NCBI RefSeq assembly: GCF_900108365.1
Contig: NZ_FNWQ01000003.1
Location: 310,001-374,000, forward strand
DNA: 64,000 bases
Source of the DNA: Chryseobacterium culicis
GTDB lineage: Bacteria; Bacteroidota; Bacteroidia; Flavobacteriales; Weeksellaceae
Direction: 5' to 3'
Numbering within the stretch: the stretch's first letter is position 1; each line of letters opens with the position of its first letter. Positions 35,128-45,102 of the stretch are shown here, piece after piece. The notes under the pieces were generated by a model. The model searched no databases. It saw nothing but the letters and a program-made list of their open reading frames with translations, and had not been told where the DNA came from. Made by a program: the position numbers and the translations under genes.

Positions 35128-36165
35128 TTATCTCGGTAATCTGCCTGCTCTTTTCAAAAGCTCCTTATTGATTTCGCTGATCAGTTCCGGGCCTTCATAA
35201 ATAAATCCGGTATATAGCTGAATCAGGCTCGCTCCCGCATCTAGCTTTTCCATTGCATCTTTTGCAGAATGTATTCCTCCTACTCCAATGATTGGGAACG
35301 CTCTGTTACTTTTATCAGAAAGATATTTGATCATTTTTGTACTTCTCTCACGGATAGGTTTTCCGCTCAACCCTCCGTTTCCAATCTGTTCTAAAACTTC
35401 CTTAGAGGTTTTTAAGCCTTCTCTGTTCACAGAAGTATTGGAGACTACAATACCATCAATTTTTGTTTCCGCAATCAGCTCAATGATTTCGTCCAGCTGA
35501 TTGTTATTAAGGTCCGGTGCAATTTTCAGTAATATAGGCTTCTGTACAGATTTTGAGTGGTTTATTTTCTTCACTTCAGTAATCAGCTCCCTAAGATATT
35601 CCACATCTTCAAGCTTGGCGTGGCTTCCTACATTCGGACAGCTCACATTCAGTACAAAGTAATCCACATGAGGATGAAGACCTTCAAAACAGTCCAGATA
35701 ATCCTGGGTATAATTTTCCGGGCTTGTATCTGTATTTTTTCCGATGTTTCCACCGATGATTATTTTTCCTTTGTTGGATTTCAGTTTTTCAATTGCTGCT
35801 TCAAGACCTTCATTGTTGAATCCCATTCTGTTGATAATCCCGCCATCCTCAATAAGGCGGAACAGTCTTTTTTTAGGATTTCCGGCCTGAGCTCTTGGAG
35901 TTACCGTCCCGATTTCTACAAAGCCGAAACCCAGATCTCCCAATTCATTAAATAACACTGCGTTTTTATCAAAACCGGCAGCCAATCCTACAGGATTTTT
36001 AAATTTTAATCCGAAAACTTCTCTTTCCAGACGTTTGTCTTCAACAGGTTTTGGGAAAAATAATCGAGTGAGAAATCCAAAATTCTTCAGCATTGAAAAT
36101 GTAAAGTGATGAACATCTTCAGGATCGAATTTAAAAAGAATGGGCCGAATGAGCGATTTGTACAT
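35128..36165 (-). CDS. pyrD: Dihydroorotate dehydrogenase (quinone), class 2
   Basis: 345 residues. The N-terminal helices ([20 protein letters not shown]) that contact the membrane in class 2 enzymes are present. The barrel has [13 protein letters not shown], the catalytic Ser region NVSCPNVG and [16 protein letters not shown], then [27 protein letters not shown] for FMN phosphate binding (about 303-329). It oxidises dihydroorotate to orotate in pyrimidine synthesis and passes electrons to quinone. It stands alone. Confidence 0.96.
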   Translation of the reverse strand: MYKSLIRPILFKFDPEDVHHFTFSMLKNFGFLTRLFFPKPVEDKRLEREVFGLKFKNPVGLAAGFDKNAVLFNELGDLGFGFVEIGTVTPRAQAGNPKKRLFRLIEDGGIINRMGFNNEGLEAAIEKLKSNKGKIIIGGNIGKNTDTSPENYTQDYLDCFEGLHPHVDYFVLNVSCPNVGSHAKLEDVEYLRELITEVKKINHSKSVQKPILLKIAPDLNNNQLDEIIELIAETKIDGIVVSNTSVNREGLKTSKEVLEQIGNGGLSGKPIRERSTKMIKYLSDKSNRAFPIIGVGGIHSAKDAMEKLDAGASLIQLYTGFIYEGPELISEINKELLKRAGRLPR

Positions 36166-36329
36166 TGAAAAAAAGTTTTACAAAATTACTCATTTTAAAA
36201 TTAATGCTCGATTGATGTATGATATTTTATCAAAATGTTTGATATATGGTATCTATTGAGACATCAAATAAAAGATCATTTTAAACACTGCGACCGCAAG
36301 GGTTCGATCATCCTGAAAACATATTTAAA

Positions 36330-37025
36330 TTAAGAATATGCACCCAGATCAAATTTCAGGATATCCCCTACTCTTTTGAACTCTTCATCTATAGCGGCAT
36401 TGACCGTAATTCTTTCGTTAGAGATGGGATGGTCAAAGATCAATTCATGGGCGTGGAGTGTCATTTTATTGATATCAAATGTCTGAAGCCACAGTTTATT
36501 CTGTTTATTGCAGCCGTGCTTTCTGCAGCCTAAAATAGGATGCAGGATGTGTTTAAAATGTTTTCTCAGCTGATGAAATCTTCCGGTTTCAGGAATGGCT
36601 TCTACCAAAGAATACCTTGAAGTCTGATGCTTTAAAAAGGGTAAGTCTATTTCGGAAGTCTGCAAACGGCGATAGTAGGTAACAGCATTTTGTCTGACTT
36701 CATTTTCATTCACCAAATCATAATCTATAGTCTCTTCTTCTTTTGTCCAGCCCCGAAGAATGGCCAAGTATTTCTTTTCCACTTCGCGTGATGCAAACTG
36801 TTCGCTCATGATTCTGAGGGTATCTTTATCTAAAGTAAACAGCAGAACCCCAGAAGTCTTCCGGTCTAACCGGTGTACAGGAAACACTTTTTGCCCGATC
36901 TGTTTCTTCAGCTCCTGAATGGCGTAGGTATCAGCTTCTCCGGCATAGAAAGATTTATGAACCAGTAATCCGCTGGGCTTATTGATGGCAATAAGATGTT
37001 CGTCACGATAAAGAATTTCTAACAT
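36330..37025 (-). CDS. RluA-family pseudouridine synthase (TruC-like)
   Basis: 231 residues without an S4 domain. Catalytic D54 is in PVHRLDRKTSG, and the family motif KYLAILRGW follows. The segment ETGRFHQLRKHFKHILHPILGCRKHG is very like TruC, which modifies U65 of some tRNAs; RluA-type rRNA targets are possible. It lies 23 nt downstream of the esterase gene on the same strand and may be co-transcribed with it. Confidence 0.88.
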   Translation of the reverse strand: MLEILYRDEHLIAINKPSGLLVHKSFYAGEADTYAIQELKKQIGQKVFPVHRLDRKTSGVLLFTLDKDTLRIMSEQFASREVEKKYLAILRGWTKEEETIDYDLVNENEVRQNAVTYYRRLQTSEIDLPFLKHQTSRYSLVEAIPETGRFHQLRKHFKHILHPILGCRKHGCNKQNKLWLQTFDINKMTLHAHELIFDHPISNERITVNAAIDEEFKRVGDILKFDLGAYS

Positions 37026-37048
37026 GGAGCAAAAGTAGAGGTTTTTAC

Positions 37049-38104
37049 TTATTCCTCAAACTTCAGGTGATCATTAAAAAATGGCAGCATTTGATTTTCT
37101 ATTCTTCCGTTTTCCCTACTGACTTCGCTGCCATGCGTTCCTATGTATTCTTCCGCTTCGTGTTTGATCTTCAGCATTTCAAGGGTTTTGCTTAAGTTCA
37201 TGCAGGTGACGGGAATGTGTTTCAATTCATCATTTCTTCCCCAGTCAAATTTTATGGCATGCAGTTTTTTTAGGTTTTTATATTGTGAAAATGGCAATTC
37301 GGAAGTAGAATTTTTCTTTAGTTCTTCGGCTGCTGAAGCATTTATATTCAGATTCTCTCCATCAAAAGAAAATGGAAGGTCTGCAAAAAAGGGCGGTTTA
37401 TTTTCATTTCCACTGTATGCTCTTGCGATAGCGAAGATAATATTGGTTCTTGCATTTTCAGGTTTTGAAAGATCTTTGATCGCTGTGATATTTTTTACTT
37501 TTTTATACATATCAATTTCAGTCATTGCAAAATAGCGGGCATCCAGAATTCCGGGAGAAAGCGCATACACGGAAGAAAATACTTCAGGATGCAGAAAAGC
37601 ATTTCTCAGCGCACCATTCCCACCCATTGAATGTCCGGCAATTCCCCGGCTGTCTTTATGGGCAATGGTTCTGTAATTTTTATCAATATGATTAACCAGC
37701 TCAATGGAAGTAAAATCTGACCAGTTTCCGGACGACTTTGAATTGGCATAAAAACTTCCTTTGAACACGGTACTTTCATCAGGCATCACGATGATAACAG
37801 GTTTTATTTTTTTCAAACTGATGGCACGGTCGATGATATGATTAATTTTATCATTCGCAACCAGCAGGCTGTCGCTCCAGAAAAAGCCATGCAGATAATA
37901 GATGACAGGATATCTTTTTGAGGATTTGTCATAATCCGGGGGAAGATAAACCGTTACCCTGCGTTTAGGATTTTCCCCTGCTTTGTTTTGTAGCGTTTCT
38001 GCAGTAATATAGGTAGTAACAACTTTCCCTTCGGGTATTTTCTGAGCCCAAATCCACTGGGTAAATGCTATAAACAGTATAACGATGAATGCTGATTTTT
38101 TCAT
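37049..38104 (-). CDS. Exported alpha/beta-hydrolase esterase
   Basis: 351 residues with a signal peptide (1-20, ending QWIWAQ). The esterase D/XynZ-type fold shows VIYYLHGFFWSDS, nucleophile S159 in GHSMGG, and a C-terminal YIGTHGSEV with the likely catalytic His. It should hydrolyse esters in the periplasm or outside; feruloyl or acyl-sugar esters are usual for this class, but no substrate can be assigned. It is not near the glycan locus. Confidence 0.82.
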   Translation of the reverse strand: MKKSAFIVILFIAFTQWIWAQKIPEGKVVTTYITAETLQNKAGENPKRRVTVYLPPDYDKSSKRYPVIYYLHGFFWSDSLLVANDKINHIIDRAISLKKIKPVIIVMPDESTVFKGSFYANSKSSGNWSDFTSIELVNHIDKNYRTIAHKDSRGIAGHSMGGNGALRNAFLHPEVFSSVYALSPGILDARYFAMTEIDMYKKVKNITAIKDLSKPENARTNIIFAIARAYSGNENKPPFFADLPFSFDGENLNINASAAEELKKNSTSELPFSQYKNLKKLHAIKFDWGRNDELKHIPVTCMNLSKTLEMLKIKHEAEEYIGTHGSEVSRENGRIENQMLPFFNDHLKFEE

Positions 38105-38187
38105 GATATCATATTTGTAAATTCCAAATTTCGATAAATTGTCTCAAAATAAGACAATAATAAAGGAAATTTTATCTCTTGTTTTTT

Positions 38188-38251
38188 AGCCCTGATTGCA
38201 GCGGCATCCTTTTGCAAAGCAAAAGATACAGCGGAAAGCAGGTTCCCGGCT
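38188..38251. repeat. Structured intergenic element upstream of glyS
   Basis: Nested complementary segments can fold: AGC/GCT (38188-38190 with 38249-38251), CCTG/CAGG (38191-38194 with 38239-38242), and an inner 7-bp hairpin CTTTTGC-AAA-GCAAAAG (38209-38225). The sequence also holds the near-repeats GCAGCGG and ACAGCGG. I recall similar intergenic sequences in other flavobacterial genomes, so it is probably a dispersed repeat; I cannot verify that here. Confidence 0.45.
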
Positions 38252-38274
38252 CCTAAATTACTGCATTATAAAAA

Positions 38275-38302
38275 CTTCCATCTTCCCGCTTCTATCTTCC
38301 CA
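38275..38302. repeat. Degenerate heptamer repeat (CTTCCNN) upstream of glyS
   Basis: Four units: CTTCCAT, CTTCCCG, CTTCTAT, CTTCCCA. The same period and core occur at 601-628. It ends 9 nt before the likely glyS -7 box. Confidence 0.5.
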
Positions 38303-38311
38303 CATTTTCAC

Positions 38312-38319
38312 TATTTTTG
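38312..38319 (+). promoter_or_regulatory. Candidate -7 box of glyS
   Basis: TATTTTTG matches TAnnTTTG and lies 21 nt upstream of the glyS start codon. No clear -33 TTG is seen. Confidence 0.4.
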
Positions 38320-38340
38320 CAGATCAGACGTTAAAAAATT

Positions 38341-39882
38341 ATGGCAAAGCAAGAAGATGTTTTCAAGAAAGTGATTTCTCACGCTAAAGAATATGGTTTT
38401 ATTTTCCCATCGAGTGAGATCTATGATGGTTTATCCGCTGTTTATGATTATGGACAGAACGGTGCCGAACTCAAAAATAATATCAAACAATATTGGTGGA
38501 AAGCGATGGTACAGCTTAACGAAAATATTGTCGGCATTGATTCGGCGATCCTTATGCACCCAACAACCTGGAAGGCATCAGGCCACGTAGACGCTTTCAA
38601 CGATCCATTGATTGACAATAAAGATTCTAAAAAACGTTTCAGAGCAGACGTTTTGGTGGAAGATTACTGTGCTAAAATTGAAGATAAAGAGAATAAAGAG
38701 ATCGAAAAAGCAGCGAAGAGATTCGGGGATGCTTTTGATAAAGATCAGTTTGTTGCAACGAATCCAAAAATCATAGAATACAGAGCAAAAAGAGAGGCTA
38801 TTCTTTCAAGACTGGCAAAATCTCTGGAGAATGAAGACCTTGCTGATGTAAAAGCTTTGATTGAAGAGCTTGAAATTGCTGATCCTGATACAGGTTCTAA
38901 AAACTGGACGGAGGTAAGACAATTCAACCTGATGTTCGGAACCAAGCTGGGTGCTTCTGCTGATTCTGCAATGGATCTTTACCTTAGACCTGAAACAGCT
39001 CAGGGGATCTTCGTTAACTTCTTAAACGTACAGAAAACTTCCCGTCATAAACTTCCTTTCGGTATTGCACAGATTGGTAAGGCTTTCAGAAATGAAATTG
39101 TTGCAAGACAGTTTATCTTCAGAATGCGTGAATTTGAACAGATGGAAATGCAGTTCTTTGTTGCGCCGGGAACGGAACTTGAATTCTACGAGCAATGGAA
39201 GCAGAAACGTCTGAACTGGCACAGAGCTTTAGGTTTAGGAGATGAAAACTACAGATTCCATGATCATGAGAAATTGGCTCACTATGCGAATGCTGCCGCT
39301 GATATTGAATTTAATTTCCCATTCGGATTCAAAGAACTGGAAGGGATCCACTCAAGAACAGATTTCGACTTAAAAGCGCATGAGGAATTCTCCGGAAGAA
39401 AGCTTCAGTTCTTTGATCCTGAAAGAAACGAGAATTATGTTCCTTATGTAGTGGAAACTTCAGTAGGTTTAGACAGATTATTCCTTTCTATATTCTCTCA
39501 TTGCTTAAGAGACGAAGTACTGGAAGATGGTTCAGAAAGAACTGTTCTTTCTTTACCTCCGGCATTAGCACCAATTAAAGCGGCTATTCTTCCATTGATG
39601 AAGAAAGACGGTTTAGCAGAATATGCAGAAAAGATCTTCAATGATCTGAAGTATGATTTCAACTTATTCTACGAGGAGAAAGATGCCATCGGAAAACGTT
39701 ACAGAAGACAGGATGCCATTGGTACTCCATACTGTATCACGGTAGATCACGACTCTTTAACGGATCACACGGTAACCATCAGAGACAGAGACACGATGCA
39801 GCAGGAAAGAGTTCCTGTATCGGAGTTGAGAAGAATCATTGATGAGAAAACGAACTTCAGAAATTTACTTTCTAAAATATAG
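38341..39882 (+). CDS. glyS: Glycine-tRNA ligase, dimeric class II type
   Basis: 513 residues, the one-chain alpha2 type used by Bacteroidota, archaea and eukaryotes. N-terminal KVISHAKEYGFIFPSSEIYDG, motif 2 region (GIAQIGKAFRNEIVARQFIFRMREFEQMEMQFF, about 241-273), motif 3 region ETSVGLDRLFLSI and the C-terminal anticodon-binding domain (RYRRQDAIGTPYCITVDHDS) are all present. It charges tRNA-Gly. It has its own promoter region and ends at an intrinsic terminator four bases after the stop codon. Confidence 0.96.
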   Translation: MAKQEDVFKKVISHAKEYGFIFPSSEIYDGLSAVYDYGQNGAELKNNIKQYWWKAMVQLNENIVGIDSAILMHPTTWKASGHVDAFNDPLIDNKDSKKRFRADVLVEDYCAKIEDKENKEIEKAAKRFGDAFDKDQFVATNPKIIEYRAKREAILSRLAKSLENEDLADVKALIEELEIADPDTGSKNWTEVRQFNLMFGTKLGASADSAMDLYLRPETAQGIFVNFLNVQKTSRHKLPFGIAQIGKAFRNEIVARQFIFRMREFEQMEMQFFVAPGTELEFYEQWKQKRLNWHRALGLGDENYRFHDHEKLAHYANAAADIEFNFPFGFKELEGIHSRTDFDLKAHEEFSGRKLQFFDPERNENYVPYVVETSVGLDRLFLSIFSHCLRDEVLEDGSERTVLSLPPALAPIKAAILPLMKKDGLAEYAEKIFNDLKYDFNLFYEEKDAIGKRYRRQDAIGTPYCITVDHDSLTDHTVTIRDRDTMQQERVPVSELRRIIDEKTNFRNLLSKI

Positions 39883-39885
39883 TTG

Positions 39886-39910
39886 AAAAGCCCTGGTTTC
39901 AGGGCTTTTT
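39886..39910 (+). terminator. Terminator of glyS
   Basis: A 9-bp stem AAAAGCCCT/AGGGCTTTT (39886-39894 with 39901-39909) runs into T. Confidence 0.85.
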
Positions 39911-39978
39911 ATCTTTTTACAATTTGGCAGCAATTATATTATAAAAAATATTATTTTAGCCGAACTTAAAAAAAACAA

Positions 39979-40806
39979 ATGAGAAAATTTATTATTTCAT
40001 CACTGGCTATGGCAGTGATCGCAAGCTGTAGTTCGTCAAATGACGAAATTTCTGAAAGCAACAACAACAATGGTAACGATGCTAATGTTCCCTATCTTCT
40101 AAAAAAAAGGACTATGGTCCAAAACGGACAATCATCTGTTACGGAATATAAATACAACGGAACTAAAATTACGGAATCCATTGCTGATAATTCAAAAACT
40201 ATATATACTTATAATGGGGACTATATTGTAAAAACTGAAATGTATCAGAATGGCGTATTGAAAGTTACAAGAGAATTCACTTATTCTAACGGAAAGCTGA
40301 TGTCTGAAAAAAAGACCGATACAAAACTTGGAACTTTAGTTTATACACAAAATTATCAATATCTAAGTGATAATCATGTTAAATTTAATGACTTCTATTC
40401 TGCGATCTATAATCCGACAACAGGAACTTTTACAGATATCAAATTTCATTCAAGGGAGGTCTATTTTAATACTAACGGAAATATAGCTACTTCCAACTAT
40501 ATAGATGAGGGAGCTACACACAATGTCACATACGTTTACGATACCAATAACCATCCCATGAAAAATGTAACAGGTTTTGTAAAAATGGCTATATTTGACG
40601 ATATAGATGCAGAAAGTAATAAACTGGGATACAATAATCTTATCGATTTAAACGGATATTATACCGGTATTGACAATGAAACCCATAAAACCAATGGAGT
40701 TCATACATTAAACAGTGCTAATTATCCTACGAAATCAGTTATTACAGATACAAATTCTTCTTTCGGAACTTATTCTTACACCTATCTTTACGAATACAAT
40801 AAGTAA
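39979..40806 (+). CDS. Lipoprotein of unknown function
   Basis: 275 residues with a lipobox (VIASC, Cys17), then a low-complexity Ser/Asn linker (SNNNNGNDAN). The rest is built of short beta repeats such as TEYKYNGTKI, IYTYNGDYIV and REFTYSNGKL, resembling RHS/YD-like wrapping strands found in many flavobacterial lipoproteins. No catalytic motif is seen. It is probably on the outer membrane. It has its own terminator, so it is monocistronic. Confidence 0.75.
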   Translation: MRKFIISSLAMAVIASCSSSNDEISESNNNNGNDANVPYLLKKRTMVQNGQSSVTEYKYNGTKITESIADNSKTIYTYNGDYIVKTEMYQNGVLKVTREFTYSNGKLMSEKKTDTKLGTLVYTQNYQYLSDNHVKFNDFYSAIYNPTTGTFTDIKFHSREVYFNTNGNIATSNYIDEGATHNVTYVYDTNNHPMKNVTGFVKMAIFDDIDAESNKLGYNNLIDLNGYYTGIDNETHKTNGVHTLNSANYPTKSVITDTNSSFGTYSYTYLYEYNK

Positions 40807-40830
40807 TCACAAATACTTATACCAATATTT

Positions 40831-40858
40831 AGCCTTGAGCTTTTTCAAGGCTTTTTTA
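40831..40858 (+). terminator. Terminator of the lipoprotein gene
   Basis: An 8-bp stem AGCCTTGA/TCAAGGCT (40831-40838 with 40845-40852) is followed by T. Confidence 0.8.
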
Positions 40859-40910
40859 TTTTTCGCAACATATAGCTTAATTTATTACTTTTACCCCTCA
40901 AATTTTAACC

Positions 40911-42440
40911 ATGAAAAAAATAACGCTAATGATGTTTGGGCTGATTCAGACCCTGGTATATTCCCAAACTCAGGACCTTACGACACTCGCTGCCGGAGAT
41001 CATGTCGGAATGAATGCTCTATTCGATGATAAAGACAATCTTTACGGTTACGTCTCTCTGTATTCTTACGGAAAATCCGGTGATAAGACCAAGAAGTTTG
41101 AATATGTAATCCTGGACAAAAACCTAAATCCTGTTGCCAATAAGGAATTTGAAGGAGACATCACCGCTGCTTCTTATTTGGGATATGTAGATTTTAAAGG
41201 GCAGATTATTCTAAAGCCTTCTATGATGGATTATTCCCTTGTAAAAAGCAAAGAAGTTTTCACTCCTGTTTCTATGGTGATAGATCCTAAGACCAACTCT
41301 ATTACCAGAAAACTCTATTATGACTATCTGGAAAACGGTACCTTCAAAGAAATCAACGAGCCTAAAAGCTGGAAAGAACAGCGAAAGGAAAACCGTGATG
41401 AGAAAAAGGAGAAAGGCTATAACTATGTTTCTGCTGTAGGAGAACTGAAAGAAGGCGGATATTTTGCTGTTGAATACAAAGATTACGGAAAGTACGAGAA
41501 CAGCAACAGCCTCATCAGGTTTGATGAAAATAAAAAAGAAGTCTGGAGGTACAAATACAACACAGAAGGAAGTAAAAAGCTTTATACAACTTTATCTGTT
41601 CTGGAAAGAGACGAGAATTTCATGTACTGTATCATGAAAAAAGTCAATGACAGGCAGAAAACATTCAGTCTTCTGGTTCTTGATATGAAAACAGGAAAAG
41701 AAAAGTCCAACAAACCGGTTACAGGATTATCTGATGATACTATTGATAATATTGAATCTTTTTATTCCGGATACCGAAAAATGGATAATGATAAAACTTT
41801 TGATGATAAAGTAGTTCTTCTGGGAAGAAATTATGATGATTCCCAATCTGTAGGATTTGCAAGGATGATCGTCAATAAGTCTGATTTTTCAGTAGATACA
41901 AAAGCAATTAATTACGAACCCAACATTTCTGCTTTTCTTCCAAAACTCAATAGATTGGGAATGGTAGAAAGCGGCTATATGCTTCAGACCAAAGACATGT
42001 ATTTTATGAACGATGGAAGTGTTGGTATTTTATCAGAAAAATATAAGCCGGAAGGCCAGTACTCTGCTCCAAAGACTACAGATCTTGTATATATTTATAC
42101 CGATAAAGACTTCAAAGTAAAAAATGTTCAGGTTTTTGAAAAAGAAAAATCAAAATGGGTAAACAGTGATTATCTCTTTTCACAGTATCTCAATGGCGGA
42201 AAAGATGTAGTATTTTTCTACCGCGACTATCAAAAAGATGAAACTACCAAACAGAAAAGATGGAACCTGTTTATCAATACTATTATTGACGGCAAATTCA
42301 AACAGGAGATTATTCCCATATCTGAAAAAGACAATTATGCCGTAACTCCGTATGTAGGAAAAGAAGGCTACATTCTGCTTCGTGAATATAACGAAAAAGA
42401 AAAATTCAATAAGATCCGTTTGGAAAAATTAAATTACTAA
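40911..42440 (+). CDS. Secreted protein of unknown function
   Basis: 509 residues with a signal peptide (1-19, ending LVYSQ). The mature part alternates beta segments and charged loops (NKKEVWRYKYNTEG, YIYTDKDFKVKNVQVFEK), which suggests a beta-propeller-like protein, but I recognise no family. There is no T9SS tail, so it is probably periplasmic. It stands alone and ends at a bidirectional terminator. Confidence 0.75.
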   Translation: MKKITLMMFGLIQTLVYSQTQDLTTLAAGDHVGMNALFDDKDNLYGYVSLYSYGKSGDKTKKFEYVILDKNLNPVANKEFEGDITAASYLGYVDFKGQIILKPSMMDYSLVKSKEVFTPVSMVIDPKTNSITRKLYYDYLENGTFKEINEPKSWKEQRKENRDEKKEKGYNYVSAVGELKEGGYFAVEYKDYGKYENSNSLIRFDENKKEVWRYKYNTEGSKKLYTTLSVLERDENFMYCIMKKVNDRQKTFSLLVLDMKTGKEKSNKPVTGLSDDTIDNIESFYSGYRKMDNDKTFDDKVVLLGRNYDDSQSVGFARMIVNKSDFSVDTKAINYEPNISAFLPKLNRLGMVESGYMLQTKDMYFMNDGSVGILSEKYKPEGQYSAPKTTDLVYIYTDKDFKVKNVQVFEKEKSKWVNSDYLFSQYLNGGKDVVFFYRDYQKDETTKQKRWNLFINTIIDGKFKQEIIPISEKDNYAVTPYVGKEGYILLREYNEKEKFNKIRLEKLNY

Positions 42441-42445
42441 AAACG

Positions 42446-42482
42446 AAAAAGAACCCCGGTATTTCATCAGGGTTCTTTTTTT
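42446..42482. terminator. Bidirectional terminator before the M48 peptidase gene
   Basis: An 11-bp stem AAAAAGAACCC/GGGTTCTTTTT (42446-42456 with 42470-42480), A-rich and T-rich at the two ends. Confidence 0.85.
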
Positions 42483-42534
42483 ATATTTTGACTAAAACCC
42501 GTCCCTATTGATATATAAGCTATTTATATCAAGA

Positions 42535-43863
42535 TCAGTTTACTTTCGCTAGAGTCTCATTGGCCTGATAAAAGTCTGCAATATTCTTAATTTCATCAAG
42601 ACTTAAGTTCCACATAAAATTAAGAAACTGCTGGTAGCTTTCACTCTGATTTTTGGGTTCTATCCTGTCCAGATAGCGGTTCAGATTATAGTTTTTTCTC
42701 GCTTCGTATATTTTGGAAAAGCATTTTCCCAGCCAGCTTTTGTAATACTTTTCTTCTTCTTCATCCTGCAAAAACTGCATGGCAGTATAAATTCCCAGTC
42801 CATAATCTTCAGAATGGAAATAATTGGGCAGAATTTCCATCCTAGCCGTTTTCTTTAAGGCAACAAACAAATCTGTAGGTTTTTCCGGATCTGCAGGAGT
42901 TTTAAGCTCTGCAAAAGTCTTTTTAAGCATTTCAATTCTTCTCGATATTTCAGGGTGAGAGGCGAGAGAGTCTTTGTTCAGCTTTTCTTTGTAAAAATTA
43001 TAGTTATACAGGGAAAAATCTTCTTTTTTCATCCATTTCTCATTGAATGCCTGTTGGGGGAGATTAAATAGCTTTTTATAAGTTTCCACCTTCAGTGCTC
43101 TTGGCGAGATCGTATCAAAATCCTGAAGCCTCTGAAGAGCATTTACAAATTCTGCTTTCTTAAAATCACTGTTTTTAAAAATGGCATAGCCCAGCGAATC
43201 TGCCTGCATTTCACTTTGTCTTCTTTCCACCCCTTTTTTGTACACTCTATTTTTTAAAATATCGAAAGCTTTCTGATTCTGGCTATGGCTTCTGCTTGTT
43301 GTTGTAGATTTTATATTATCCACCACTACTTTATCCAGTTCATCCTGTTGAATGATTTTTAGAAAAGTTTTCAGGGAATGTTCTTCTATTTTATGTCCCA
43401 GTTCGTGAGCAATCACAGCTGCAATCTGTTCCTCATTGTTCAGCCAGCTGTACAGTCCCATATTGATTACAAAAGTGCCATCCGCAAGACAATAGGCATT
43501 GGGAGTATTATCTTTTGCGATCAGTATTTTCAGATCCTGGGGAACTTTAGGATTATTCTTTTTCAGACGTTGAATCATTGAGTGTATACTGGCTTCAAAT
43601 TCAGATTTGAAGATAAAATCCTTATTCTTTACCTGCTTTTCAAAATCAGTTCCGAATTCTTTATAGATTTTAGACAATTCTGTACCTGTCTTCCCCGAAT
43701 ACTGTGATTTTAATCTTTTGACAGTGACTTCATTATTGCCTTCAAAATTTTTTAAAAATGCTTTTCTCTGAATATAATCTGCAGTATCAACAGGTTTATA
43801 AGTTTGGGCTATTGTTATCATCGAACATAGAAAATACCCCAATACAATCAATTTTTTGGTCAT
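42535..43863 (-). CDS. Exported M48-family zinc metallopeptidase
   Basis: 442 residues from the chosen start; the frame is open 7 codons further, but the ATG at 43861-43863 begins a normal signal peptide (MTKKLIVLGYFLCSMITIAQ). The zinc motif HELGH (H153-H157) and the third ligand region SEMQADSLGY identify family M48. The C-terminal part is helical and may contact partner proteins. M48 peptidases of this exported type serve in envelope protein quality control. It is monocistronic. Confidence 0.88.
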   Translation of the reverse strand: MTKKLIVLGYFLCSMITIAQTYKPVDTADYIQRKAFLKNFEGNNEVTVKRLKSQYSGKTGTELSKIYKEFGTDFEKQVKNKDFIFKSEFEASIHSMIQRLKKNNPKVPQDLKILIAKDNTPNAYCLADGTFVINMGLYSWLNNEEQIAAVIAHELGHKIEEHSLKTFLKIIQQDELDKVVVDNIKSTTTSRSHSQNQKAFDILKNRVYKKGVERRQSEMQADSLGYAIFKNSDFKKAEFVNALQRLQDFDTISPRALKVETYKKLFNLPQQAFNEKWMKKEDFSLYNYNFYKEKLNKDSLASHPEISRRIEMLKKTFAELKTPADPEKPTDLFVALKKTARMEILPNYFHSEDYGLGIYTAMQFLQDEEEEKYYKSWLGKCFSKIYEARKNYNLNRYLDRIEPKNQSESYQQFLNFMWNLSLDEIKNIADFYQANETLAKVN

Positions 43864-43963
43864 GTTTTCATCAAATAAGCGCAAAAATAACGTATTTGAT
43901 GATTCATTGTGATTTTTATAGCCAAATTATTTTAAATTTGTTAAAGACCCCATTCATGAAAAA

Positions 43964-45097
43964 ATGAAAATACTGAAGTATATGATAGGCGGAGCTGTAG
44001 CAGGTGCGGCTGCGGCCTATTTTCTGGGATATGATTATTTATTTAGTGGTATTTCCAAAACCTATCTTAAAGGCAAATCAAGTGCATACATTGATGACGG
44101 AACGCTTTTCCCCGGCAATCCTGTTGCTACAGAAGAACCCATACTTTGGGAAGAGGATCCTGATTACAATAAAAAAGAGTTACCTAAACATTTAGTTGAA
44201 AACTTACAACATTCCAGAACAGCAGCTTTTGTAGTGATCAGGAATGGGAAAATTCTTCATGAACAATATTGGAACGGCTATAACCAGCTCTCACAGACCA
44301 ATTCTTTTTCTATGGCCAAAGCCGTTACGGTAATGCTTTTGGGGAAAGCACTTGAAGAAGGAATCATTCCGTCCATTGATGAAAAACTTTCAGATTTTTA
44401 TTCTGAATTTAACAATAAGCCGTTCGGAAATGAGGTTACCCTTAAAAACCTGGCTCAAATGGAATCCGGTTTGGACTGGGATGAAAACTACAACAATCCG
44501 TTTCTTCCCAACGCTAAAGCTTATTATGGTAAAAGCCTTGTAAAAGCTGTATTTTCGAGAAAATTCAAGGAAAAGCCGGGCGTCAGATTCGAGTATCAGA
44601 GCGGATCTACGCAGCTTCTCGGATTTGCGCTTCGAAAAGCTCTTAATAAACCACTGGCGAGCTATTTATCAGAAAAATTCTGGGTTCCTCTGGGAATGGA
44701 GCAGAATGCTAAATGGAGTACAGATGATTATGGCGTGGAAAAAACCTATTGCTGTATCCATTCCAATGCAAGAGACTTTGCTAAGCTTGGGCAGTTATTT
44801 CTGAATGACGGAAAAGCCGGAGATCAGCAGATTCTCAATGCTGACTTCATAGAACAGATGAGAACTCCTACGGAAAAATCTGAAAACATCTATGGAATGG
44901 GACTTTGGATTAATCATGACAACCCGGTCAAGCATTATTATTTCCTTGGATTGCAGGGACAATATATTATTATGGTTCCTGAGCACAACATCGTTATCGT
45001 AAAAACAGGAAGCTATGCCAATAACCCTAAAAATGACAGAGGGAGACCTGATCAGGTAAAATTCCTTGTCAATGAAATTGTACCATTATTCCAATAA
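43964..45097 (+). CDS. Serine hydrolase of the class C beta-lactamase family
   Basis: 377 residues with an N-terminal membrane or signal segment (about 5-24). The SxxK motif is S116-MAK119, and a Tyr motif FEYQSGS follows. The fold is that of EstB/class C beta-lactamase-like hydrolases, which are usually esterases or D-peptidases rather than antibiotic-resistance enzymes. It would act outside the cytoplasm. It is 5 nt upstream of the YdeI-like gene and shares a transcript with it. Confidence 0.85.
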   Translation: MKILKYMIGGAVAGAAAAYFLGYDYLFSGISKTYLKGKSSAYIDDGTLFPGNPVATEEPILWEEDPDYNKKELPKHLVENLQHSRTAAFVVIRNGKILHEQYWNGYNQLSQTNSFSMAKAVTVMLLGKALEEGIIPSIDEKLSDFYSEFNNKPFGNEVTLKNLAQMESGLDWDENYNNPFLPNAKAYYGKSLVKAVFSRKFKEKPGVRFEYQSGSTQLLGFALRKALNKPLASYLSEKFWVPLGMEQNAKWSTDDYGVEKTYCCIHSNARDFAKLGQLFLNDGKAGDQQILNADFIEQMRTPTEKSENIYGMGLWINHDNPVKHYYFLGLQGQYIIMVPEHNIVIVKTGSYANNPKNDRGRPDQVKFLVNEIVPLFQ

Positions 45098-45102
45098 AAA
45101 CC

